Of a stretch of 6,900 nt of DNA, positions 1 through 5,607 are shown in pieces. The DNA comes from QHBQ01 sp038230695 (GTDB taxonomy: Bacteria; Chloroflexota; Chloroflexia; QHBQ01). The notes beneath the pieces were generated by a model. That model saw only the letters and a list, made by a program, of their open reading frames with translations, did not search any database and was not told the origin of the DNA. The stretch is from NCBI GenBank assembly GCA_038230695.1, contig JBBRMT010000245.1, positions 1 to 6,900 of the forward strand, in the 5' to 3' direction. Each line of letters begins with the position of its first letter. Positions within the stretch are counted from its first letter, which is position 1. The position numbers and the translations under genes were made by a program.

Positions 1-584
1 AGATTGGGAAGGGAAGTTACAGTGTTGCTACTCAGGTTCACAATCCAAAGCAAGCTCGTATTATCCATTCCCGCCCCTGGACCAGTCAAGAGGAGAGCAA
101 GGGATCGACGATCTGGTGAAGGTGCCAGGGACAGCACCTGGGGTACGCCGTCCCAGCGAACAATCGGATGAGCATCCTTCATACTTGGCTTCACCCCATT
201 GGACACATAGCCAAGCCATAGGGTGAGCGAACCCTTAGCTTCAACGCTCCATACCATTGGAGTCATGCCGCTGGCAAAGGTAATCGGTTCTTGGGATAGG
301 GTAGTGGCTACCTGTGGAGTGTGAATAAACTGCTCGATGCCTGGTGTAGATGGTGGTCGTTGCGTGGGTGTTGGTTCTCGAGTACCAGGAACCTCGACAC
401 TGCCAGTGGCAATCGGGGTGGGGAATACAGGCCGAGGTACTGTGCCGATTACGGTGGGCAAAGGTGTACCGCTGCTTAGTGCTTGGCCCGGTGACTGCTC
501 GGCTGGTGAGCTGGTATTACAGGCCGTGAGGCTGAGTACGGCTAGAAGCAACGTACCCACCATCATATATTTGGATCGTGCCAT
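1..584 (-). CDS. Lipoprotein with TolB-like beta-propeller start (3' end outside window)
   Basis: The frame is open for 194 codons from ATG 582-584 and runs off the left edge, so the C-terminus is missing. Residues 1-22 form a lipoprotein signal: basic start (ARSK), hydrophobic core, and lipobox LTAC with the lipidated Cys at 22. Residues 23-90 are a Pro/Thr/Ser-rich linker typical of extracytoplasmic tethering. From about residue 100 the chain looks like beta strands, and PSPDRRSLALLL (155-166) followed by LLWIVNL (178-184) matches the SPDG-x-LAF / LWVVDL pattern of WD40-like (PD40/TolB) propeller blades. It is therefore inferred to be a membrane-anchored propeller on the outer face of the cell; ligand unknown. 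An AGAAGG lies 11 bases before the ATG; Met7 or Met8 are alternative starts. It is co-oriented with the kinase gene upstream but separated by a terminator, so it is probably transcribed separately. Confidence 0.8.
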   Translation of the reverse strand, partial: MARSKYMMVGTLLLAVLSLTACNTSSPAEQSPGQALSSGTPLPTVIGTVPRPVFPTPIATGSVEVPGTREPTPTQRPPSTPGIEQFIHTPQVATTLSQEPITFASGMTPMVWSVEAKGSLTLWLGYVSNGVKPSMKDAHPIVRWDGVPQVLSLAPSPDRRSLALLLTGPGAGMDNTSLLWIVNLSSNTVTSLPN

Positions 585-870
585 AGCTATTTGTACCTTC
601 TCTTTCCACGAACAATGATGGTTTATTGAAGATCTGCCCTTGGTTTACGTAAGTGACACTATGTGAGATATACAAGCTACCATTGCGCGTTAGCTACCAC
701 CTGCCCCAACCAGAGCCTGGTGGGCGACTTTCTTGTGTGGCAGCTGTGAGCAGCCTTCCAACAAAGAGGATCGCGGCTCGCTGAAGTAATGCTACTATAT
801 CCTATCCGCGACCGAAGCGCCCTACAGATTTCTATAGTCTTCTAACATGAAAATCTATAGTGCGAGAAAC
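585..870. other. Intergenic stretch without a recognisable gene
   Basis: No convincing coding frame was found on either strand. It should hold the promoter of the lipoprotein gene, but no good -35/-10 pair was found. Two small structures are visible: a hairpin with arms CCC-ACCAG and CTGGT-GGG (705-724, one bulged A, no T run on either side), and an 8-base direct repeat TCTATAGT at 831-838 and 854-861, 23 bases apart start to start, which could be a protein-binding site. Confidence 0.5.
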
Positions 871-908
871 AAGGAAAGGCCCCACTCCTCAGAGCAGGGT
901 CTTTCCTT
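871..908 (-). terminator. Hairpin terminator after the kinase/regulator gene
   Basis: Arms AAGGAAAGGCCC (871-882) and GGGTCTTTCCTT (897-908) pair over 12 bp with a single G-T wobble. The loop can add three more pairs (CTC 885-887 with GAG 892-894). On the minus strand the hairpin begins 35 bases after the TGA of the kinase gene and is followed by GTTTCTC, a weak T-rich stretch. Intrinsic termination is likely, though the tract is poor. Confidence 0.65.
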
Positions 909-942
909 GCTTCCCATCAATGTAATTCGCCTAACGTAGCCA

Positions 943-2841
943 TCATGTCGCTTGACCCAGAAGTCCCCGTTTCTGGGCTACCGCAACCGCCGCACCACGG
1001 TTGCCCACGTCGAGCTTCTGCATGATGTTCGAGGCGTGATACTGCACGGAATTGGCCGAAATGTTCAACTTGCTGCCGATCTGTTTGTATGACACCCCTT
1101 TCGCCATATATCCCAGCACCTCCAACTCACGCTCGGTCAGGGTATCAGGGTCCACTTTCTGGCTTGCCAATACCGCAAACCGCTCCACCACTTGGGTGGC
1201 AACCCTGAGAGGGAGCGACGATTGCCCCCGACTGGCCGCACGCACGGCCTCGACGATCGCCTGGGGTGCAGCATCCTTGAGTACGTAGCCCCTGGCTCCA
1301 GCCTTGAGGCTGGCAAAGACCCGCTCGTCCTGGTCGAATATGGTCAGGATGACAACTTCCACTCCAGGATGCGCTTCTCTAAGTTGTGGCAGCGCCTCAA
1401 GGCCTGATAGCTGAGGCAGTTCCAGGTCCAAGAGGACTACGTCAGGACGCAAGCGGCGGGTTTCTGCGACTGCCACGAGGCCGTCTTCCGCCTCGCCCAC
1501 AACCTGCACATCCGGTAGTCCCGCCAGGATACCCTGAATACCCTGGCGAGCGATGGGGTGGTCGTCCACCACCAGCACACGGATGGGGTGGGTCGCCTGT
1601 GGTGGTATGGTATCCTGGCCGCCCTTCAGCACCACAGCGGCGGTAACAATGTTGGGGCGGTTGTAGGGAAGTGTCGCTCGTATCATCGTGCCATATCCAG
1701 GATGGCTGGTGACCAGGAAGTCTCCGCCTAGGGTGCGCATCCGCGCCGACATGCTGATCAGACCAAAGCCTTCGCTATCATTAGGCACGGCGTTCGCAAC
1801 AAAGCCAGCTCCGTCGTCTTCAATAGTAAGGACAATGGCCCTGGTCTCAAAGGTCAACTCCATACTGACCTGGCGTGCGGCAGCGTGTTTATAGATGTTT
1901 TGAAAGGCTTCCTGAGCTACCCGAAATAGGGCGGTTGCTATATCGGGAGGCAGCTGCCGCTCACCACCATGGACATAAAACTGGGTGGTGAGGGCCGCTC
2001 GTTTGCCAAGCTCGGTCAACTCGGCAGTCAGTGCCTCACGAAGAGGTTGATGCTCAAGTGACATGGGATGCAGGCCCAAAACAGAGCGACGCGCTTCTTC
2101 CAAGGCGCGGCGGGCCAGCGCCTCGGTCTCGGCCAGCACGGCCACCTCGGCCTGGCCATGGCGCTGTTCATAAGGCTTAAGCGATTCGAGGTTGAGGATG
2201 ATACCGGTAAGCGATTGGGCCAGAGAATCGTGTATCTCCCGTGCCAGGCGGCCCCTCTCTTCAGCAACTGCTAGCATCCTGGCCTGTTGTTCAAGGCGCT
2301 GACGCTCCAAGGCCAGCGCCATTAGGGTGGCAATTGGCTCGACGAGGAGCGCATCTGCCGCACGGTAGCTGCCCGCTGTCCGGTTGACGAGGACAAGCCC
2401 ACCTAGAACACGAGGTGCCCTCAGGATCGGGACGATTACCGCTGCGCGACCGAATTTGCTTTGCATAAGCCGATCGCCAGAGTACGAGGCGGCGGTCACC
2501 GCGAGGTCCTCAACCACAACCGGCTCACCTACGAGAAGCGCGGGGCCAAACGAGAAATCGGTAGGTGGAAAGGCGTACTCAGACTCCAGCATCGCGGGAT
2601 AACATAGAGTTACAGCCAGCTTACGTTCCTCTCCTGTATCCAGCAACAGTACCGCCAGCACATCATGAGAAATTATGCGTTCGGTCTGTTGTGCAACAAT
2701 GGAGAAAGTTCGGGAAATATCCATGCTGGTAGCAATTGCCCAGGTGATCTCATTCAAGGCCACCACGAGTGCCGCAGGTTGGCTTACCACTTCTGTTTCA
2801 ACACCAGCTGCATAGTGGGGCATCTTCTGATTATTTCTCAT
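943..2841 (-). CDS. Fused GAF sensor kinase and NarL/LuxR-type response regulator
   Basis: A complete two-component pathway in one 632-residue soluble chain. Domains: GAF-like sensor (about 40-180); HisKA_3 dimerisation/phosphoacceptor region (about 190-260) with REIHDSLAQSLTG, His204 the likely phosphorylated residue; HATPase_c (about 298-393) with N-box EAFQNIYKHA (Asn315), EDDGAGF (341-347) and GFGLISMSAR; a linker of about 25 residues; receiver (420-535) with acidic pair Asp426/Asp427, phosphoacceptor Asp472, Thr500 and Lys522; LuxR-type HTH (567-625) with LTERELEVL and a recognition helix near NSVQYHASNIM. All catalytic residues are present. No membrane segment is seen, so the signal is probably cytosolic (small ligand, redox or gas; unknown). 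Kinase and regulator of this family are usually separate adjacent genes, so the fusion is notable. Start: ATG with GGGAG seven bases upstream (2849-2853). The stop is TGA. Confidence 0.93.
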   Translation of the reverse strand: MRNNQKMPHYAAGVETEVVSQPAALVVALNEITWAIATSMDISRTFSIVAQQTERIISHDVLAVLLLDTGEERKLAVTLCYPAMLESEYAFPPTDFSFGPALLVGEPVVVEDLAVTAASYSGDRLMQSKFGRAAVIVPILRAPRVLGGLVLVNRTAGSYRAADALLVEPIATLMALALERQRLEQQARMLAVAEERGRLAREIHDSLAQSLTGIILNLESLKPYEQRHGQAEVAVLAETEALARRALEEARRSVLGLHPMSLEHQPLREALTAELTELGKRAALTTQFYVHGGERQLPPDIATALFRVAQEAFQNIYKHAAARQVSMELTFETRAIVLTIEDDGAGFVANAVPNDSEGFGLISMSARMRTLGGDFLVTSHPGYGTMIRATLPYNRPNIVTAAVVLKGGQDTIPPQATHPIRVLVVDDHPIARQGIQGILAGLPDVQVVGEAEDGLVAVAETRRLRPDVVLLDLELPQLSGLEALPQLREAHPGVEVVILTIFDQDERVFASLKAGARGYVLKDAAPQAIVEAVRAASRGQSSLPLRVATQVVERFAVLASQKVDPDTLTERELEVLGYMAKGVSYKQIGSKLNISANSVQYHASNIMQKLDVGNRGAAVAVAQKRGLLGQAT

Positions 2842-2941
2842 GGTAAAACTCCCGAAGGTTATGCTGTAAAGACCTTCTGATTTCGATCAACAAGGATGGC
2901 CATAAGTTAGATGGTTATAGGCGGCCAACCGCAATATGATG

Positions 2942-2970
2942 ATGATATCATTTTCCGGTACAGTTGTCAA
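2942..2970 (-). promoter_or_regulatory. Sigma70-type promoter of the kinase/regulator gene
   Basis: On the minus strand TTGACA (2965-2970) is followed after exactly 17 bases by TATCAT (2942-2947), that is 6/6 and 5/6 to consensus. The start site would fall near 2935, giving a leader of about 94 bases before the ATG. The -10 lies inside a perfect 10-bp palindrome ATGATATCAT (2942-2951), which could be a binding site for a regulator, possibly the protein's own HTH (inference). A second small inverted repeat, GCGG-CCAA-CCGC, is at 2921-2932 in the leader. Confidence 0.75.
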
Positions 2971-3141
2971 ATGATGTCTGCGACTACCTACTTCTTTTAC
3001 CCATCTTTAGCGTTCAACTTCTAAAATCCTTGCCGCCTGCTGATTCACAGTGTAGCTTAACCTTATCTTTCTCATATTTTAATTATGCTCACACTAATGC
3101 TAATTATGTTGTTCATAAAGTAAACCATGAAGTACCCTCTA
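2971..3141. other. AT-rich divergent intergenic region
   Basis: This stretch lies between the leftward kinase promoter and the rightward promoter at 3142. An open frame covers 2964-3191 on the plus strand, but it has no Shine-Dalgarno and a Leu/Ser/Tyr-rich composition typical of random AT-rich DNA. No gene is called here. Confidence 0.6.
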
Positions 3142-3171
3142 TTGTCTATCTCGCCCCCTATGTGCTACAAT
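3142..3171 (+). promoter_or_regulatory. Extended -10 promoter at the left end of the phage-like cluster
   Basis: TTGTCT (3142-3147), 18 bases, then TACAAT (3166-3171) preceded by TGC, an extended -10. It stands 40 bases before the first good ribosome binding site (AGGAG 3198-3202). The same TG-N-TACAAT plus ATACATAGC block recurs at 4747-4763 before the methyltransferase fragment, which supports it being a real element. Confidence 0.6.
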
Positions 3172-3190
3172 ATATACATAGCTGTATATA
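3171..3190. promoter_or_regulatory. Perfect inverted repeat at the transcription start (operator candidate)
   Basis: TATATACA (3171-3178), spacer TAGC, TGTATATA (3183-3190): eight-base half-sites with no mismatch. It overlaps the last base of the -10 and the predicted start site, where a bound repressor would block transcription. The left half plus spacer (ATACATAGC) is kept at the matching place of the promoter at 4727-4755, but the right half is not. No repressor gene is visible in the window. Confidence 0.5.
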
Positions 3191-3210
3191 ACTCCACAGG
3201 AGCATGACAG

Positions 3211-3285
3211 ATGGCGGCTAATTCATCTAACGAATCTGACCAGACCCGAGATACGTTTATACTGAGACCTATCCCGACCGGCTAG
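3211..3285 (+). CDS. Very short ORF, 24 codons, possibly the start of a broken gene
   Basis: ATG 3211 has AGGAG (3198-3202) eight bases upstream and a promoter just before, so translation probably starts here. It reads MAANSSNESDQTRDT, then FILRPIPTG and a TAG at 3283. No function is recognised. After about 3250 the frame one base back reads YVYTETYPDRLAHLPRR, which looks more protein-like than the annotated frame. This ORF may therefore be another gene broken by a one-base loss; the evidence is weaker than for the two genes downstream. The next gene starts 28 bases after the stop with its own ribosome binding site. Confidence 0.35.
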   Translation: MAANSSNESDQTRDTFILRPIPTG

Positions 3286-3313
3286 CTCACCTACCGAGAA
3301 GGAGCAGGAAGAC

Positions 3314-3607
3314 ATGGCGCAGCTACGGCTTATAGAGGTAGCCCGCGACGACGACCCCATAGACGACGATTGGCGGCAAGCAGGGTGCGCAGCCTACCTT
3401 GAAGATGAAGACAGAACGTGTGGTAAGCCGGTAATCGTGATCGTCAAGCACTGGTTCGATTACTCATTTGAGCTACCCGACGGCTACTGCGAACAGCATG
3501 AGGGCTGGACAGCACGCGAGTTTATCGAGAAAGTGGGGCTTGACGGCGACTGGTATGGGGGGCCATCCACGTTTACCAGCCAGATGGTGAAGGCTGGAAG
3601 CGTATAA
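3314..3607 (+). CDS. Small Cys/His (zinc-ribbon-like) protein, probably frameshifted
   Basis: 97 residues from an ATG preceded by GAGAAGGAG and AGGAAG. Function not recognised. The N-terminal 75 residues look real: an acidic stretch (DDDPIDDDW), then Cys25, Cys36 (TCGKP) and the pair Cys59-x2-His62 (GYCEQH), the spacing pattern of small treble-clef or zinc-ribbon proteins common in phages. Zinc binding is inference. From residue 82 (GGG GGG, bases 3557-3562) the annotated frame loses protein character, ending in PSTFTSQMVKAGSV, while the frame one base back becomes convincing (AIHVYQPDGEGWKRIIYVV) and stays open to TAA at 3727. Adding one G to the six-G run would give a single protein of about 138 residues. 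A mutation, a sequencing under-call or a real -1 frameshift are all possible. Confidence 0.6.
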   Translation: MAQLRLIEVARDDDPIDDDWRQAGCAAYLEDEDRTCGKPVIVIVKHWFDYSFELPDGYCEQHEGWTAREFIEKVGLDGDWYGGPSTFTSQMVKAGSV

Positions 3608-3729
3608 TCTACGTGGTAGCGACCGATGATGCCGATGCCCTACGAATGTGGGAAGCAGAACCTGATAGAATAAGGAACATCCGCAAGCGGCTGGTGCAGC
3701 TCGGCCCGGTTGAAATTAGGCTTAACTAA
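3559..3729 (+). pseudogene. Out-of-frame continuation of the Cys/His protein gene
   Basis: Frame +1 from the end of the six-G run to TAA 3727-3729 encodes GAIHVYQPDGEGWKRIIYVV, then ATDDADALRMWEAEPDRIRN and IRKRLVQLGPVEIRLN. It looks like a beta hairpin followed by a charged helix. It has no ATG and no Shine-Dalgarno of its own; GTG 3613 is the only in-frame near-standard start. It is best read as the C-terminal half of the 3314 gene. Its stop is 15 bases before the next ATG, giving a tight operon-like order. No family is recognised. Confidence 0.55.
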
Positions 3730-3744
3730 AAAGGAGAGAAGAAG

Positions 3745-4115
3745 ATGGCTGAAGAACAAGAGCAGGAGCAGTAGCAGGCTGATGTCGAAGCTGCGCTCAT
3801 AGCGCTACGAGAGGCGTGCAGCGACTATGCCCAGCTCGATGATATTTATACCAACTGGGCAATGAGCGCGAAGCCAAGCGCCAGCGCATTGCCGAGCTAC
3901 TAGTCATCACCGGCCCGCAGGTGTTTGCAGGCTTTGGCCGAGTGGATATGACTGGTGAGGCTGAGGTTGTAACTTACGATGCGAAGATGCTTGACGTGCT
4001 GCTCGATGAGCTAGCTCTGGCCGGTAGCCCACTCCTCGAGCGGATAATCGCCGCTCGCCGTATGACCGTGCGCAAGCCCTACCTTAAGGTTAACCGCACG
4101 CGCCAGGTTGACTGA
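3745..4115 (+). pseudogene. Coiled-coil phage-type protein with an amber codon and a frameshift
   Basis: ATG 3745 has AAGGAGAG (3730-3737) upstream. It reads MAEEQEQEQ, TAG (3772-3774), then QADVEAALIALREACSDYAQ LDD: the TAG sits inside a Gln/Glu run where CAG is expected. After the three-T run 3845-3847 the frame one base back takes over: LYQLGNEREAKRQRIAELLV, then FAGFGRVDMTG, YDAKMLDVLLDELALAG and a basic end, to TGA 4113. Restoring one T gives a continuous helix LDDILYQLGNEREAKRQR. The whole product would be about 123 residues: coiled coil, then a beta region and a C-terminal helix. The order recalls phage Gp157 or nuclease-inhibitor-like accessory proteins, but that is only resemblance. 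As sequenced it is non-functional unless the TAG is suppressed and the frame changed. Confidence 0.6.
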
Positions 4116-4151
4116 TTTGCAGAGACTTGCTATAATTGACTTGCTATAATT
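4108..4151 (+). promoter_or_regulatory. Near-consensus promoter with a duplicated -10 segment
   Basis: TTGACT (4108-4113), 17 bases, TATAAT (4131-4136) with an extended TGC: 5/6 and 6/6. The -35 overlaps the last codon and stop of the preceding gene. The 14-base unit GACTTGCTATAATT occurs twice in direct tandem (4124-4137, 4138-4151), so a second perfect TGCTATAAT lies 14 bases downstream at 4142-4150, without a matching -35. It drives the phosphatase gene, whose ATG is at 4196. Confidence 0.75.
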
Positions 4152-4195
4152 ATAGTGGGAATTTCTAGCTTACTAACAGGATAGGAAAAGCTCAG

Positions 4196-4693
4196 ATGCT
4201 GAACAGAGCGCCAGAATACGATATGACCATCTTTGATGTGGATGGAACGCTTATCGAAGGCTACATGGATAGAGCAGATAAAGACTTTGCCATAGTCAAA
4301 GTGCTGCCGGGCCGCCGAGGGAAGCTGGACGAGCTATTGGCCTCTGGTGTCAAGGTTGCCATCGCCACCAACTAGGCGGGGGTCGCTTTCGGGTTCTTCA
4401 CCGAGTCCGATGTCGAACAGAAGTTGGAGAGGGTATTGCAGGAGCTAGGTCTACCTGCCAGCACCCCGATTGCCGTCTGCTACAACCACCCAAAGGCGAA
4501 GCTCAACCGATACAAGCGAGACGACCCGCGCCGTAAGCCGCAGGGCGGGATGCTAAGAGAGCTGGCCGAGGCAGCAGGCATACCACTAGCGCGCGTGCTG
4601 TATATAGGCGACCGTCCAGAGGATAAGCAAGCTGCCGCCGATGCTGGGGTCAGATTCGTGTGGGCTGGTGACTTTTTTCTACAGAACCCGTGA
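4196..4693 (+). pseudogene. HAD-IIIA phosphatase interrupted by one TAG at a conserved Gln
   Basis: The frame is 165 codons from ATG 4196 (AGGATAGGAAAAG upstream) to TGA 4691, broken only by TAG at codon 60 (4373-4375). All HAD motifs are present: motif I FDVDGT (Asp14 nucleophile, Asp16), motif II Thr58 in ATN-TAG-AGVAFG, motif III Lys114 in RRKP, motif IV GDRPEDKQAA (Asp139, Asp143). The family usually reads TNQ-x-G at motif II, so the TAG stands at the Gln. Such enzymes (polynucleotide 3'-phosphatase, heptose- or histidinol-phosphatase types) remove phosphate with Mg2+. The phage-like neighbours and the AGVAFG / VCYNHP pattern favour a phage nucleic-acid-end or nucleotide phosphatase, but the substrate cannot be told. 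Length is normal and there is no frameshift. It is either a recent C-to-T nonsense mutation or a TAG read as Gln. Confidence 0.75.
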
Positions 4694-4726
4694 GCAATCA
4701 CAGAAGCAGAAAACATTAGGGCAGCG

Positions 4727-4755
4727 TTGTCATGTAAGGCCATGTGTGTTACAAT
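4727..4755 (+). promoter_or_regulatory. Promoter of the methyltransferase fragment
   Basis: TTGTCA (4727-4732), 17 bases, TACAAT (4750-4755): 5/6 at both hexamers, with a TGT in the extended -10 position. The sequence TACAATATACATAGC matches the one at 3166-3182 except for one missing AT. The predicted leader is about 98 bases long. Confidence 0.65.
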
Positions 4756-4826
4756 ATACATAGCGTCAGTAGTTGATAAACCAAAGGCGAGTATATAAAC
4801 GCCGAGCTAGGATAAAGCCTCGCTTA

Positions 4827-4845
4827 CATAATTTTTGTAATTATG
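4827..4845 (+). promoter_or_regulatory. Perfect inverted repeat touching the methyltransferase ribosome binding site
   Basis: CATAATT (4827-4833), loop TTTGT, AATTATG (4839-4845), with no mismatch. The last base is the first G of the Shine-Dalgarno GGAGA (4845-4849). As RNA it could partly mask ribosome binding; as DNA it could be an operator of the kind found before restriction-modification genes. Either role is inference. Confidence 0.4.
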
Positions 4846-4859
4846 GAGACAGATTCTAT

Positions 4860-5039
4860 ATGCACAACTTCAATGACTTCGTAGCGAAATGGCTTGAAAA
4901 CAAGAGATCTGAGCGGGATGCATCGCAGGAGCAATTTATAGACCTCTGCGATGTGCTAGGCCATCCTACTCCAGTAGATGTTGACCCAGATGGTAACTTC
5001 TTTGCCTTTGAGAAAGTGGAGAGAGTTGGCAGCGTCTGA
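4860..5039 (+). pseudogene. N-terminal fragment of an MmeI/YeeA-type DNA methyltransferase
   Basis: 59 residues from ATG 4860, ten bases after GGAGA; an upstream in-frame ATG at 4773 has no ribosome binding site. FNDFVAKWLENKRSERDASQ, then EQFIDLCDVLGHPTPVDVDP and GNFFAFEK match from memory the start of large single-chain restriction-modification enzymes and methyltransferases of the MmeI/YeeA group (typically F-IAKW, ASQEHFIDLC-LLGHPTP, FEKG). Those proteins are usually 800-1,000 residues or more, with the nuclease or N-terminal domain first and the N6-adenine methyltransferase domain after. Here similarity ends near FEKVER (about 5025) and the reading frame closes at TGA 5037, inside sequence belonging to a transposase. 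Only the front of the gene is left and the fragment cannot be active. Promoter, leader and start are intact. Confidence 0.75.
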
Positions 5040-5607
5040 GTGCAGGAGATGGAGCCAAAGGGCCGCGACTCTATGATTGGGCTTGGGGTCTGATGGCGCC
5101 AGCCCGGCGGCCGGGATGGGCGCACTGGTGGCTGGCGCGGCGGAGCATCAGTGATCCGAGTGAACTGGCCTATTACTTTGTCTATGCACCGAAGGAGACA
5201 GCGCTGGCGGAGGTTGTGGAGGTGGCGGGAACCCGCTGGGCAGTGGAAGAGAGCCTGGAAACGGCGAAGGGGGAAGTGGGGTTGGACCAGTATGAGGTGT
5301 GAAAATGGACGGGCTGGTACCGCCACATCACGTTAGCGTTGTTCGCTCATGCCTTTTTGACCGTGACGCGGGCACAGGCCGTCGGCAGCGACGGCCAAAG
5401 AGGGGGGGCTTGAAGCTGGATGTTGAGTTGATCCCGTTGACGGTGCCGGAGGTGCGGCGGCGGCTGGTGGCATTGGTGTGGTCGACACCTCCGCCAGTGG
5501 AGCGAACGATGCGCTGGTCACTCTGGCGACGGCGGCACCAAGCGCGGGCGAGGCGCTCGCATTACAAGCGGCGCATGGCCCGACAAACTGCCCAAGTGCG
5601 GCTGTAG
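5021..5607 (+). pseudogene. IS701-family transposase, C-terminal part, with stop and frameshift
   Basis: Frame +2 reads WQRLSAGDGAKGPRLYDWAW (5027 on), SISDPSELAYYFVYAP, then TRWAVEESLETAKGEVGLDQ YEV and KWTGWYRHITLALFAHAFL. The R-(3)-E-(6)-K signature (Arg 5234, Glu 5246, Lys 5267) is the C-terminal catalytic region of IS4/IS701 DDE transposases and holds the third acidic residue. A TGA at 5300-5302 stands where Arg (CGA) is usual. After the seven-G run 5402-5408 the frame one base back continues the family ending, LIPLTVPEVRRRL to RRRHQARARRSHYKRR, to TAG 5605. About 194 residues remain of the roughly 400-450 usual; the N-terminal part with the first two catalytic Asp residues is absent. 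It is inactive. Confidence 0.85.

Noticed and set aside
337..618. Plus-strand frame of 93 codons
   Set aside because: It is antisense to the lipoprotein signal peptide and linker; its Gly/Val-rich product is the mirror of the Pro/Thr-rich linker.
705..724. Hairpin as a terminator
   Set aside because: Short stem with a bulge, no T tract on either strand and no gene ending beside it.
2964..3191. Plus-strand frame of 75 codons in the divergent region
   Set aside because: No ribosome binding site, AT-driven composition, and it overlaps both divergent promoters.
3283..3285. TAG ending the 24-codon ORF as a third Gln-type TAG
   Set aside because: Reading through gives an Arg-rich chain that is only the shadow of the next gene; a true stop or frameshifted gene fits better.
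3453..3460. GGTTCGAT, like a tRNA T-arm, considered as a suppressor tRNA for the TAG codons
   Set aside because: It is inside the Cys/His gene (HWFDYSF) and no acceptor, D or anticodon stem could be formed around it. No tRNA was found in the window.
4856..5326. Minus-strand frame of 156 codons
   Set aside because: It spans the methyltransferase/IS junction on the opposite strand of two recognisable gene fragments, so it is a chance opening.
5402..5408. Programmed -1 frameshift in the IS701 transposase
   Set aside because: The gene also has a premature TGA and lacks its N-terminal half, and IS701-type transposases are normally made from one frame; loss of a G is simpler.
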